DNA from: a bacterium
Lineage (GTDB): Bacteria > SM23-31
Direction of reading: 5' to 3'
Length of the DNA stretch: 36,315 bases
Assembly (NCBI GenBank): GCA_028278455.1
Contig: JANQEH010000032.1
Location: 1-36,315 of the forward strand
The notes under the pieces are model-generated. The model was not told the origin of the DNA, searched no databases, and was given only the letters and a program-made list of their open reading frames with translations. The translations under genes were made by a program, and so were the position numbers. How positions within the stretch are numbered: position 1 is the first letter of the stretch; each line of letters opens with the position of its first letter. This document shows, in pieces, positions 8,527-16,853 of this stretch.

Positions 8527-10368
8527 ATGCGATTATTAAAGGTTCTTAATACTGTAAATCAAATCGAAAAAAGTTCCTTCCTAAAAATTATTGATAACAT
8601 TTGTGCTAAATCCAAAAAAACAAAACCACAAATTGAAAGAATCCTGTCTGAGGTAGATGGTCAGCTAAAAAATATTGATAATGAGCAAATTGTAGAAATA
8701 TTTAATCATAACAAAAATGAGTTTAAAGAGAAAATTGGAGAGAAACTCAAGTTCAATAGTTTTCAGTTAGATATTCTTATAGAAATCCTTGTGCGTGATG
8801 GAAATTCATTAATGGGGAAAGATTGGTTTTATTCGCTATACAAAAAAGACATTAAAATACTTAATGGTGAAATAAAAAATTTTGTTTCAAGTTTATCCCA
8901 ATCTAAGACTGAAATCTCTGTGACGAGAAAACGAGATTATCAAATCTTTCAAAATTGTGTAAAAACTGCTTATGAGAATGATGTTTTATCGAATAGAGAG
9001 CAAACAATAACTCATGATGAAAAATCTGTTTTACACACTTTAGCAAAATCACTGAATTTATCAAATGAAGAAGTAAAGATTATTTATTATTCAGTTGTAC
9101 CAATTGAGCTACTTGATATAGAATGTATAATCAGCAATTTAAAAGAATCAGGGATAATTTTTTTTAATAGAAAAAGTAATAGAATTTTTATCCCTGATGA
9201 AATTGTCTGGTTAATAAGAGAACTTATCGGTATAGAATTACCAAATAAGTATTTTAGAAGAATTTTAAAACAGCTGTCGACTAGTGAGATTAACCGTATC
9301 TCCAGAATACATAATATAAGTACGAAATTAGATATTGAGAATAAAATAGAAGAGATATTACGTCAAGGAGTCTGTGTTACTCATGTACTTCTTGTTGAAT
9401 GTCATAAAGAAGGAGTGACAAAAAGCGAGATAAAAAACTACTTATCCAAACTAGTGAAAGCACTGGGAATAGAATTGGATAGATATGGAAATACAGCAAA
9501 AGAAAGAATTTCGAACATAATAAAACATTTTAAGATCCTTGAAATGGATGATAGACTAGGTATCTCTTACGATGGCTATGATAGACTTCTTTCCGATTTA
9601 AATAGAGAATTTGGAACATTTAAAAGTAATCTAAAAAATGAATTTGAAATTATTAGAGATGATTTTCTTGAGTCCTCTGTTTTGCTTGATTATAATATTA
9701 AACCCCAAGATATACTTTATTTATTCTCAAGGGAAGAGCTAATAAGATTTTGCGAATTAAATAAAATAAAAAAAAGTGGCAATATTGTACTGAACATATT
9801 AGATAGTTATAAAGATATTGAGAATATTTACCTGGAAAATTATGAATTCTTTGCCAGGAGGGATATTAATGGATTAAAAGATAATGGGATTGAGTTTAAA
9901 GAAGTTGAAATTGGTGTAAAATTTGAAGATCTTACTAAAAAAATATTCGAAGAATTAGGATTCGATGTTGATGAAGACCTAAGAAAAAAACTCAGTACAA
10001 GAAGAGATAAAATGGATATTGTTGTCAATTTAAGTAATAGTAAAATAATAATTATTGAGTGTAAAACGAAAAAAGATCGAGAGTACAATAATTATTCTTC
10101 CATATCTCGTCAGCTTAATTCATACAAGAAGTCCTGCACAGAACAAGGTTATGATATTGATAAAGTTTTACTTGTTTCTGCTGATTTCAGTGATGAGTTT
10201 ATTTCTTCTTGTGAAGATGATTATGAATTAAAACTATCCCTAATCCCTTCATCAGGTTTATTGAAAATAAGAAACGCATTTAAAGATTCTCCTAAGAAGC
10301 AATTACCATTAGGCTTACTTTCCAGGGCTGTTCTAATCGATTCTGACAGGATAATAAGAAATCTATAA
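8527..10368 (+). CDS. Large helical protein with C-terminal PD-(D/E)XK (Mrr-like) nuclease domain
   Basis: About 613 residues from the ATG at 8527 (a TTG at 8515 would add four). Residues 463-560 form a restriction-endonuclease-like core: GVKFEDLTKKIFEELGF (Glu467 helix), MDIVV (Asp497), IIIIECKTKK (Glu511-x-Lys513) and SRQLNSYKKS. These are the D, ExK and Q positions of Mrr-type nucleases. The N-terminal 460 residues are mostly helical, with SAP-like segments such as SREELIRFCELNKIKKSG and a TerB-like stretch near 135-190; these sub-domain calls are tentative. The gene is visibly more AT-rich than its neighbours and is followed 15 bp later by an ion channel on the same strand. DNA cleavage is inferred; a defence role is possible but unproven. 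Confidence 0.72.
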   Translation: MRLLKVLNTVNQIEKSSFLKIIDNICAKSKKTKPQIERILSEVDGQLKNIDNEQIVEIFNHNKNEFKEKIGEKLKFNSFQLDILIEILVRDGNSLMGKDWFYSLYKKDIKILNGEIKNFVSSLSQSKTEISVTRKRDYQIFQNCVKTAYENDVLSNREQTITHDEKSVLHTLAKSLNLSNEEVKIIYYSVVPIELLDIECIISNLKESGIIFFNRKSNRIFIPDEIVWLIRELIGIELPNKYFRRILKQLSTSEINRISRIHNISTKLDIENKIEEILRQGVCVTHVLLVECHKEGVTKSEIKNYLSKLVKALGIELDRYGNTAKERISNIIKHFKILEMDDRLGISYDGYDRLLSDLNREFGTFKSNLKNEFEIIRDDFLESSVLLDYNIKPQDILYLFSREELIRFCELNKIKKSGNIVLNILDSYKDIENIYLENYEFFARRDINGLKDNGIEFKEVEIGVKFEDLTKKIFEELGFDVDEDLRKKLSTRRDKMDIVVNLSNSKIIIIECKTKKDREYNNYSSISRQLNSYKKSCTEQGYDIDKVLLVSADFSDEFISSCEDDYELKLSLIPSSGLLKIRNAFKDSPKKQLPLGLLSRAVLIDSDRIIRNL

Positions 10369-10383
10369 ACGTAAAATCTTATT

Positions 10384-11103
10384 ATGACTCAGATAACAAA
10401 AAATGATAAAATCATATTGGTATTGTCAATATATGTTATTATTGAATTATATATTCACTCTATTGTAGAATATAGCCAAACCTATCTTTATGTAACAGAA
10501 ACTGTTGATTTCATTATTTGTCTTTACTTTATATATGATTTTTTCTATAGATACTACAAAACTGATAATAAGCTTTCATTTATAAGATCTAATTGGATTG
10601 ATCTGGTTTCATCAATTCCTACGATTAGTATTTTAAGAATTGGTCGTGTAGTTAGAATTATCCGGGTACTAAGAATAATCAGGTCAGGTAAATACTTATA
10701 TAGAGTATTTAACAAAAAAAACTCTCTTTCAACATTTCAAAATATTGTTTTTTTAATTATATTGTTAAATCTACTTGCATCTGTAAGTATTTTCCAGGTT
10801 GAACAAGAGTTAAATCCGTTCTTTAATTCGATACAGAATTCAATATGGTGGTGTCTAATAACAACGACAACTCTTGGTTTCGTCCAAGATTTCGCTCCTG
10901 TTACCTATACAGGGAAAATACTTTCTGTATTATTGATCTCATTGGGAATGGTCTTATTTGGATCTTTTACGGCGATGATGGCAGATATTTATATAGAAGA
11001 TGAAGTATTGAAGAAAGAAATTGAGCGACTACATGATAAAATTGATAAAATTAACGATAAACTTGATAAAGTGATAAATAATAACTCTGATAATCAGACA
11101 TAA
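10384..11103 (+). CDS. Voltage-gated ion channel (six-helix, VIC family) with unusual pore loop
   Basis: A 239-residue membrane protein. Helices S1-S3 span about 10-75. S4 (about 83-103) carries arginines at 85, 88, 91, 94, 97 and 100, a textbook voltage sensor. S5 is at about 118-138, the pore loop at about 153-173 and S6 at about 177-200. The C-terminus (about 203-233) is a Lys/Asp/Ile-rich coiled coil, which would promote tetramers. The pore reads TTTTLGFVQDFAPVT instead of TTVGYGD: it keeps the LGF core but has VQ where the second Gly is expected, so ion selectivity is unclear. It starts 15 bp after the nuclease-like gene, shares its low G+C, and has no clear ribosome site, which suggests co-transcription and coupling. 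Confidence 0.8.
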   Translation: MTQITKNDKIILVLSIYVIIELYIHSIVEYSQTYLYVTETVDFIICLYFIYDFFYRYYKTDNKLSFIRSNWIDLVSSIPTISILRIGRVVRIIRVLRIIRSGKYLYRVFNKKNSLSTFQNIVFLIILLNLLASVSIFQVEQELNPFFNSIQNSIWWCLITTTTLGFVQDFAPVTYTGKILSVLLISLGMVLFGSFTAMMADIYIEDEVLKKEIERLHDKIDKINDKLDKVINNNSDNQT

Positions 11104-11156
11104 TTCATAAAATGTAAAATGACATACAATTCTCAGAAATGGAGTGAATGCTAATT

Positions 11157-12350
11157 ATGGAAATATCACAGAGAACAAAAGACCTTAAGCCTTCGGCTAC
11201 GCTGGTAATATCTGCAACAGCAGGACAGCTTCAAGCTGAGGGAAAAGATGTAGTGAACCTTTCGGCAGGACAACCTGCCTTCAACACACCGGACCATATC
11301 AAGGATGCAGGAAAAGAAGCCCTTGATAAAAACCAGACCAAGTATACTCCTGTTCCGGGTTCGGTGGAATTCAAAACTGCTATCCAGAACAAATTCAAGA
11401 GAGATAACGGCCTGGAATATGAACTTAACGAGATCATCGTCGGTGCCGGCGGAAAACAGATCATATTCGGTGCAGTTCAGGCTTTAGTCAACCCCGGTGA
11501 TGATGTAATATTACCTGTACCTTACTGGGTATCATATCCGCCAATGGTGCATATATCAGGCGCAAATTCTGTTTTCGTCCAAACAGATTTCGAGAATAAC
11601 TTCCTCCTGACTCCAGATCAACTTAAAGAAGCAATCACACCTAAAACAAAGCTGATCATCCTGAATAGTCCGTCAAATCCCACTGGGATGATGTACAACA
11701 AGGAAACCATGATAGAGCTTGGGAACATCTGTCTCGAGAATAATATCGCGATAATTTCCGACGAGATTTATGAATACATCACATTCGACGGCAAGGAGCA
11801 CCACTCCCTGGCAAACCTGGATCCGGAATTCAAGAAGATCACTATCACCGGTAATGGTCTCTCAAAGGCATATGCAATGACCGGTTGGAGAATAGGTTTC
11901 GGTGGCGGTCCTCAGGAAGTTATAGCAGCGATGACACGCTACCAGGGACACAGTACCTCGAACGCATCGAGCATCGGACAGTACGCAGGTATAACTGCTC
12001 TCAATACTCCACCGGAAGAAGTCAAACCTGTATTCGAGGACTATCAGACAAAACGCGATATTGCATATGAAAGACTTTCCGGGATCGAAGGTGTAGAAAC
12101 CCTGAAACCCGACGGAGCCTATTACATATTTCCGAAAGTCTCCGCGCATTATGGTAAGAGCTGTGACGGCTTTGAAGTACATGATTCGCTTACTTTCTGC
12201 CAGTTCATGCTCGAGCAGATGCTTATAGCTATCGTTCCGGGGGTTGCATTCGGCGCCGATGAATATGTCAGAATTTCATTTTCAGGTGACAAAGACGATC
12301 TTATAAGAGGTCTTGATAGACTCGAAGAAGGCCTGAATAAGCTGAAATAA
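11157..12350 (+). CDS. Pyridoxal-phosphate aspartate aminotransferase (class I)
   Basis: About 397 residues. It transfers an amino group between aspartate (or a related amino acid) and 2-oxoglutarate. The N-terminus MEISQRTKDLKPSATLVISA, then NLSAGQPAFNTPDHI, is typical of the bacterial Thermus-type (I-gamma) group. Other motifs are LNSPSNPTGMMYNKE (about 174-188), DEIYEYITFDG, and GLSKAYAMTGWRIG with the PLP-binding Lys, plus a C-terminal Arg in YVRISFSG that binds the substrate carboxylate. The ATG at 11157 lies 12 nt after GGAG and fits family alignments; the ATG at 11148 is only 3 nt from it. A strong terminator follows. Tyrosine or prephenate specificity cannot be excluded. Confidence 0.93.
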   Translation: MEISQRTKDLKPSATLVISATAGQLQAEGKDVVNLSAGQPAFNTPDHIKDAGKEALDKNQTKYTPVPGSVEFKTAIQNKFKRDNGLEYELNEIIVGAGGKQIIFGAVQALVNPGDDVILPVPYWVSYPPMVHISGANSVFVQTDFENNFLLTPDQLKEAITPKTKLIILNSPSNPTGMMYNKETMIELGNICLENNIAIISDEIYEYITFDGKEHHSLANLDPEFKKITITGNGLSKAYAMTGWRIGFGGGPQEVIAAMTRYQGHSTSNASSIGQYAGITALNTPPEEVKPVFEDYQTKRDIAYERLSGIEGVETLKPDGAYYIFPKVSAHYGKSCDGFEVHDSLTFCQFMLEQMLIAIVPGVAFGADEYVRISFSGDKDDLIRGLDRLEEGLNKLK

Positions 12351-12380
12351 TAATAATTACAGCAAGTTTGTATAATAATG

Positions 12381-12410
12381 AACAGGGGAGCACGCTCCCC
12401 TGTTTTTTTT
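12381..12410 (+). terminator. Intrinsic terminator of the aminotransferase gene
   Basis: A 10-bp perfect stem (AACAGGGGAG at 12381-12390, complement at 12395-12404) with a CACG loop runs into eight Ts (12403-12410). A second, weaker 5-bp hairpin (AAGAG/CTCTT) with its own T-run follows at 12416-12435. Confidence 0.93.
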
Positions 12411-12478
12411 GATGTAAGAGATCGCTCTTCTTTTTAATTCATTGTGAAATATTTTTCACCCACCTGAGTAATCCCGTC

Positions 12479-12921
12479 TTCATCCTCGCGGGAGCGGGGA
12501 TCCGGAATAAGCCTACCGCTTCCAGCAAATGTGATAAAACATCAAATTAATCGATATTATTTGCTATTTTGGGCAGTGATTTAATAAGAGGGTGGATCCC
12601 CGCCTCCTCTCGGCATTTATTTATTTATTTCGGTATTATATGTCAAAAACTCATATGTGGAATATTGAAACCGTGTGTTGAGATTTCTCGACTTGCCCCA
12701 TGCTTCATTGAAGAATCGGGGCTGCGCTCGAAGTGACAATAAAATTCATTGGCTCTTCGTCTGGATCACCACTTCCGCGAGGCTGACAGATTTGTTAGTA
12801 AACTGATTATATTGAGCGTTTTTTATTTGACTCTTTAATACAAAAATCGTTCCCATGGAGGCGGATTCAGTGTCTTAATTCATCAATTCTTCTGGATTTC
12901 AACTTACGCAGGGATGACAGG
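12479..12921. repeat. Decayed copies of a dispersed GC-rich repeat in a 575-bp gene-free stretch
   Basis: The interval 12411-12985 has no credible gene. It holds at least four or five degenerate relatives of a short repeat of the general form TCTGGAT...CGCGGG-ATGACA. One at 12479-12504 is in reverse orientation (GATCCCCGCTCCCGCGAGGAT when complemented). Others are at 12594-12612 (GGATCCCCGCCTCCTCTCGG), 12717-12738 (GGGGCTGCGCTCGAAGTGACA), 12759-12788 (TCTGGATCACCACTTCCGCG, then AGGCTGACAG) and 12890-12920 (TCTGGATTTCAACTTACGCA, then GGGATGACAG). Such elements are scattered between genes in many bacterial genomes. Their presence on both strands and in different states of decay suggests repeated insertion and erosion here. 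Confidence 0.6.
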
Positions 12922-12985
12922 GAAAAAGTATTGCAGAAAATTCTAAAATAGACTGATTATTCCGATATTTCAAAGTAGAGGTATT

Positions 12986-13519
12986 TCACTTCATAAGGCT
13001 CAGCCTGTCTAACGTAAGATCAACTACCTCTTCCGTTTCCAGGCCCGTTGTTGGAATTATTATGTCGGCTTTGTTATAACCCTCTTCCCTTGATCTTAAC
13101 AGGTTCTCAATCCTCTTCATTGCTTCATCATCCCCTATCATCCCACCCGATTTATCTTGAAGCAACGGACGTTTGTTCGTATTATGAATTCTTGCCCAGA
13201 TCTCCTCAGGAGTTGTAGAAAGATAGAGTAGTATTCCCGATGATTTGACCTGCTTGAGATTATCTTCATCCAGGAGAGTTCCTCCTCCAAGTGAGACAAC
13301 AAGTCCTCGCTTCAGAACACAGTCTGCCACAACAGATTTTTCGATAGACCTAAAAAAAGACTCACCATGGACTTTGAAAATATCGGATACAACTTTACCC
13401 GCCTGTTTTTCGATAATAAAGTCAATATCCACGAAATCGCGTTCAAGTTTCTTTGCGAGCAAGGCGCCGATCGTGCTTTTTCCGGAACCCATGAAACCTG
13501 TGAGATAGATATTCAGCAT
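12986..13519 (-). CDS. aroK: Shikimate kinase
   Basis: A 177-residue P-loop kinase that phosphorylates shikimate at O3 in aromatic amino-acid synthesis. It shows the Walker A motif GFMGSGKST (8-16), the shikimate-binding DIDFIIE (about 32-38), FFRSIEKSVV with the substrate Arg (about 56-66), the GGG turn (VSLGGGTLL, about 75-83) and the lid with NKRPLL (about 113-118). Length is typical. It stands alone on the minus strand, divergent from the small gene at 13850 and convergent with the aminotransferase. The lid is followed by an unusual insertion (GGMIGDDEAMK) that may only lengthen a loop. No other aro genes are in the window. Confidence 0.95.
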   Translation of the reverse strand: MLNIYLTGFMGSGKSTIGALLAKKLERDFVDIDFIIEKQAGKVVSDIFKVHGESFFRSIEKSVVADCVLKRGLVVSLGGGTLLDEDNLKQVKSSGILLYLSTTPEEIWARIHNTNKRPLLQDKSGGMIGDDEAMKRIENLLRSREEGYNKADIIIPTTGLETEEVVDLTLDRLSLMK

Positions 13520-13761
13520 AATATTATAATTATACGCTAATTTGAAGAATCAATCCATATAAAAATTAAGCTATTGTAAATATTTTAAAATTTCGGCTAA
13601 TAAAAACAACATTTATCTTGATATTTAGATAATTTTTATTTAAATATAGTTGTCTTCTTTTGAAGCTTCCTTACAAAATACTGTATTTCGGAAGAAGGGC
13701 GAAAATCCTTTCCAAGTTATTTTATCTATACAATATCAAACCGGCAATTGATGTTCTTCGA

Positions 13762-13789
13762 TTGTTCTGTAGATTTATTTATGTATAAT
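13762..13789 (+). promoter_or_regulatory. possible promoter in the AT-rich divergent gap 13520-13849
   Basis: A perfect TATAAT (13784-13789) is preceded by TTGTTC (13762-13767) at 16 bp, matching only three of six -35 positions. It would start a transcript about 55 bp before the gene at 13850. The rest of the 330-bp gap is AT-rich with no other signal I can support. Confidence 0.4.
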
Positions 13790-13849
13790 TAAATTAACGG
13801 TTGAAAATATTATCATTATTATTAATTCCTTTCGGGGTAAAACAAAGTT

Positions 13850-14260
13850 ATGACAAAAAAAGAAGTACAATTCGGTGATCATCTTCAGGAAAAAGGGCTG
13901 CTTAAAGAAGGCTGCGATTATATTGCAACTTTTGTCCCAAAAGAGGGAAATAAGCAAATAGGTGAACTGGCGGTGCGTCAGAGATTATTAGCAGCCCAGA
14001 GATTCCAGCAGATCTTTCAGCAGGTCTCAAATAATTCCGGAAGAAAACCGGGCGAGATCATCATTGACATGAAAATAACAACTCAACCCCAGTTAAAAGA
14101 ACTGAGGAAATGTCAGAAGAAATTTCAATCAAGGTTTACCGACCTATTCCAGGTAAACTGCTCGATCCCAGTATATCAGCTCGAGAAAGAGATCAAGGAG
14201 TTTGTAAAAAAGAACGAGCGATCTGCAGAGGGGGGAAACTCTGACGGAGATAATTGCTGA
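13850..14260 (+). CDS. Small protein with MshEN/GspE-N-like repeats
   Basis: A 136-residue soluble protein. Two, perhaps three, related segments recur: FGDHLQEKGLLKEG (8-21), IGELAVRQRLLAAQRFQQIF (37-56) and PGEIIIDMKITTQPQLKELR (67-86), each with the pattern [IFP]GE/D-x3-x-x-x-[LI][LT]-x2-Q. This resembles the N-terminal repeats of secretion and pilus ATPases (GspE/PilB/MshE), which in MshEN bind cyclic di-GMP. No ATPase follows, so it would be a stand-alone version. The C-terminal third is Lys/Glu-rich with a polar tail. The start is the ATG after GGGGTAAAACAAAGTT; the ribosome site is loose. The similarity is inferred by eye, and it may be an unrelated hypothetical protein. Confidence 0.6.
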   Translation: MTKKEVQFGDHLQEKGLLKEGCDYIATFVPKEGNKQIGELAVRQRLLAAQRFQQIFQQVSNNSGRKPGEIIIDMKITTQPQLKELRKCQKKFQSRFTDLFQVNCSIPVYQLEKEIKEFVKKNERSAEGGNSDGDNC

Positions 14261-14358
14261 TCTATTAGCATTGAAACTGCTGCCTGAATCAACGATATTT
14301 AGTCTGTTGTGTAAAACTACACTTTTTATTTCTGTGATCTTATATCATAATTAAGCGG

Positions 14359-14372
14359 GTGACGTACGTCAC
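14359..14372. promoter_or_regulatory. 14-bp perfect palindrome between convergent genes
   Basis: GTGACGTACGTCAC is fully self-complementary. It lies 98 bp after the MshEN-like gene and 38 bp past the end of the gamma-glutamyltranspeptidase gene, which run towards each other, so it is not an obvious promoter operator. It may be a regulator site, a cruciform or chance. Confidence 0.35.
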
Positions 14373-14410
14373 TATCAGATTAAAATCATATTATTGAAGC
14401 AGGTAGATTA

Positions 14411-16069
14411 CTATTTACTCTTACCTGCACCACGGGCAAGTCCTGCACCTCTTGGATCTGACGCACCATAGAACTTAACAGGATTTCCTTTTTCATCATA
14501 TTCTATCATTAGCCCGTGAGCGTTCCCAAGTCTTCTTACCTTGAAGATCCCGTGCCCCAATCCGGTCAATTTATCGATTACAGACTTGTCTATTGTTGAC
14601 TCAAATGCAAAAGAATCGGGCTCAACAAAACTAATCCTCGGGGCTGCGATAGCATCATAAATATTCATATTGAAATCAACCAGGTTCATAACCATCTGAG
14701 GAACAGTCTGGCCTATAGTATGACCTCCCGGCGTTCCTATAGCAACCCAGGGTTTTCCATCTTTCATGATGATCGTTGGACAGTCTCCCGAGAGCTTTCT
14801 ATGACCTGCGTGAGCATCCATCGGATTACCCTTCGGCTCAAAGGTACAATATGAAAGAGAATTATTCAGCCAGATACCGGTCCCCTTCGGCATTATCCTG
14901 CTGCCGAAAGAATTACCCAGTGTCTGCGTTGCGCTGACAATATTACCCCATTTATCTGCCACGACAAAATGAGTTGTATTCTTGTCAGGAGACACCACAA
15001 CGTCCGGATATTCAAAATGTGTTGCTTTATCAGTGCTCATCTGCCCTGTTACTTTTTTCCAGTATCCTTCCGAGAGCAGCATTTCCAGCGGCGGGGGATT
15101 AATCTCCGGATCTCCTGCGTAGCTTAAGCGGCACCAGAAAGCATGCTTTGTTACTTCAGCAAATCTATGGAGATACTCAACGCTATTATGCTCAACACCG
15201 GCTGTACTAAACATGCTCATTAAACCAAGCCTGATCAGCGACGGGAATGCTGTAGATGGGGGCGAGGCAGTATATACTTTAAGTCCCCTGTACTCTATTG
15301 CGATCGGCTCCCACCATTCTGCCCTGTCATTGATCAGATCTTCGAGTGCAAGAAATCCTCCCGTATTTTGCATCTCATTATGGATCGCCTGTCCGATCTC
15401 TCCACCGTAATATGCACCGGGTCCTTTCTCTGCGATTATTCTGAAGGAGTTTGCCAGATCTTTCTGTATCAGTATGTCTCCGTTCATCAGTGGCTCTCCA
15501 TCACTACCATAAAACTCTTTTGCATGGTCCGGAAAGCTTTCAAAAGCATATTGTATAAATAGAGCGGTATTTGCCTGCAGCCTGAATCCGTTTTCAGAAA
15601 TATCAATAGCGGAATTGAAAAGATCCTTCCAATCCATATTGCCGTATTCACTGGACAACGCATACCAGGCATTTACATTTCCCGGTGTCGATACGGCTTT
15701 CGGCCCTCTCCTGTTTTTCTTGTAGTCAGGTGTCGGTTCTCTAAACACATCAGAATCTACGTTTGCCGGGATCTTACCGCTTGAATCCAGAAATTTTATT
15801 TCCTTCTTCTCAGCATCGTAAATTAATATAGTCCCATATCCACCCATACCGGACATATTTGGTTCAACTACATTCAGTACGGAAGCAACCGCCACAGCTG
15901 CATCAAAAGCATTACCTCCAGATTCGAGAATATCCAGGCCTGCTTTTGTTGCAAGAGGTGCTGCTGAGCTTACCATGCCCAGCTCACCCTCTGCAGGTTT
16001 AATCCCCAGTATCTTACAGCTGTAGATAAAACATGTCAGTAAAAGTACGATCAGTATTCTGCGATTCAT
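14411..16069 (-). CDS. ggt: Gamma-glutamyltranspeptidase, probable lipoprotein
   Basis: A 552-residue Ntn-hydrolase precursor. It would cleave gamma-glutamyl bonds (glutathione and related compounds) in the envelope. The N-terminus MNRRILIVLLLTCFIYSC has a basic start, hydrophobic core and a Cys at 18 in a loose lipobox, so outer-membrane or periplasmic anchoring is likely. The catalytic Thr that starts the small subunit is expected at Thr365 in DKNTTHFVVADKWG. The large-subunit block SGGNAFDAAVAVASVLNVVEP (about 49-70) and small-subunit HAGHRKLSGDCPT and GTPGGHTIGQTVPQ are typical. GGAG sits 5 nt before the ATG. The gene is 25 bp after comF and probably ends a minus-strand transcript. Substrate choice cannot be read from the sequence. 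Confidence 0.92.
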   Translation of the reverse strand: MNRRILIVLLLTCFIYSCKILGIKPAEGELGMVSSAAPLATKAGLDILESGGNAFDAAVAVASVLNVVEPNMSGMGGYGTILIYDAEKKEIKFLDSSGKIPANVDSDVFREPTPDYKKNRRGPKAVSTPGNVNAWYALSSEYGNMDWKDLFNSAIDISENGFRLQANTALFIQYAFESFPDHAKEFYGSDGEPLMNGDILIQKDLANSFRIIAEKGPGAYYGGEIGQAIHNEMQNTGGFLALEDLINDRAEWWEPIAIEYRGLKVYTASPPSTAFPSLIRLGLMSMFSTAGVEHNSVEYLHRFAEVTKHAFWCRLSYAGDPEINPPPLEMLLSEGYWKKVTGQMSTDKATHFEYPDVVVSPDKNTTHFVVADKWGNIVSATQTLGNSFGSRIMPKGTGIWLNNSLSYCTFEPKGNPMDAHAGHRKLSGDCPTIIMKDGKPWVAIGTPGGHTIGQTVPQMVMNLVDFNMNIYDAIAAPRISFVEPDSFAFESTIDKSVIDKLTGLGHGIFKVRRLGNAHGLMIEYDEKGNPVKFYGASDPRGAGLARGAGKSK

Positions 16070-16094
16070 GATAACTCCGGATTTATTAATCTAA

Positions 16095-16853
16095 TTAATT
16101 ATTCTTCGAAACAACAGCCGCTAAAATATATACATTTTCCGCTCCAGCCTGTTTCAGAACCTTAGCACACTCGTTAACTGTTGAGCCGGATGTAACAATG
16201 TCATCGATAAGGATCACATCTTTCCCTGATAATCCGCCATCGTCTTTTATGGAAAAGGCGCCTTTTACATTCTTAACCTTTTCTTTGTCATCCTTTATCA
16301 GGGATTGGGGTGATGTGTTGCGTATCCGTTTCAATCCATTAAAAACCGGTATCCCTGTCTTATCCGAAATAATTTTTGCGATCAAATGACTCTGGTTATA
16401 ACCTCTTAACCTGTATCGGCTTCTATGGAGCGGAACAGGTACAAGAAAATCTGCAAATTTAAGATCATCTCTCGACATCAGAGTTTCTTTCATTGCCCCA
16501 GCCAGGAAATTATCCAGCATGGGAAAGGAATTAAACTTGAAATCGTGAATAAGTGATCTCATTATATCAGTATATCCAAAACTCCAGGCTATATAAGTAT
16601 AATACTTTTTTCTATGCAGTTTCTGCTTGATCGACGCGACCGTATTCAGATAATTTCTCGGGATTGAATCCTTACAGTTAGTGCAAAACAGCTCCTCTCC
16701 ATCTTCAATCCTGTTATTACAATGACCGCAAGTATCTGGAAAAATCACATCCAGTACTGTCTTTCCCAACACGGAAAAAGGGTATATGATTTTCTGAATT
16801 ACCTGCATAGTGACAGTTTCCATTGAATATGAATTGTTGGATTTATTTTGCAT
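16095..16853 (-). CDS. comF: ComF-family amidophosphoribosyltransferase-like protein
   Basis: About 252 residues. An N-terminal zinc ribbon (CGHCNNRIEDGEELFCTNC) is followed by a type I phosphoribosyltransferase fold: DFLVPVPLHRSRYRLRGYNQSH (ComF signature, about 136-157) and the PRPP loop DVILIDDIVTSGSTVNEC (about 213-230). ComF is needed for DNA uptake in several naturally competent bacteria; its chemistry is not settled. The start is uncertain: ATG at 16853 overlaps the DinB stop by 11 bp, while 16877, 16823 and 16808 are alternatives, and none has a clear ribosome site. Together with the ComEA-like protein at 3392 this hints at a DNA-uptake capability. Confidence 0.9.
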   Translation of the reverse strand: MQNKSNNSYSMETVTMQVIQKIIYPFSVLGKTVLDVIFPDTCGHCNNRIEDGEELFCTNCKDSIPRNYLNTVASIKQKLHRKKYYTYIAWSFGYTDIMRSLIHDFKFNSFPMLDNFLAGAMKETLMSRDDLKFADFLVPVPLHRSRYRLRGYNQSHLIAKIISDKTGIPVFNGLKRIRNTSPQSLIKDDKEKVKNVKGAFSIKDDGGLSGKDVILIDDIVTSGSTVNECAKVLKQAGAENVYILAAVVSKNN

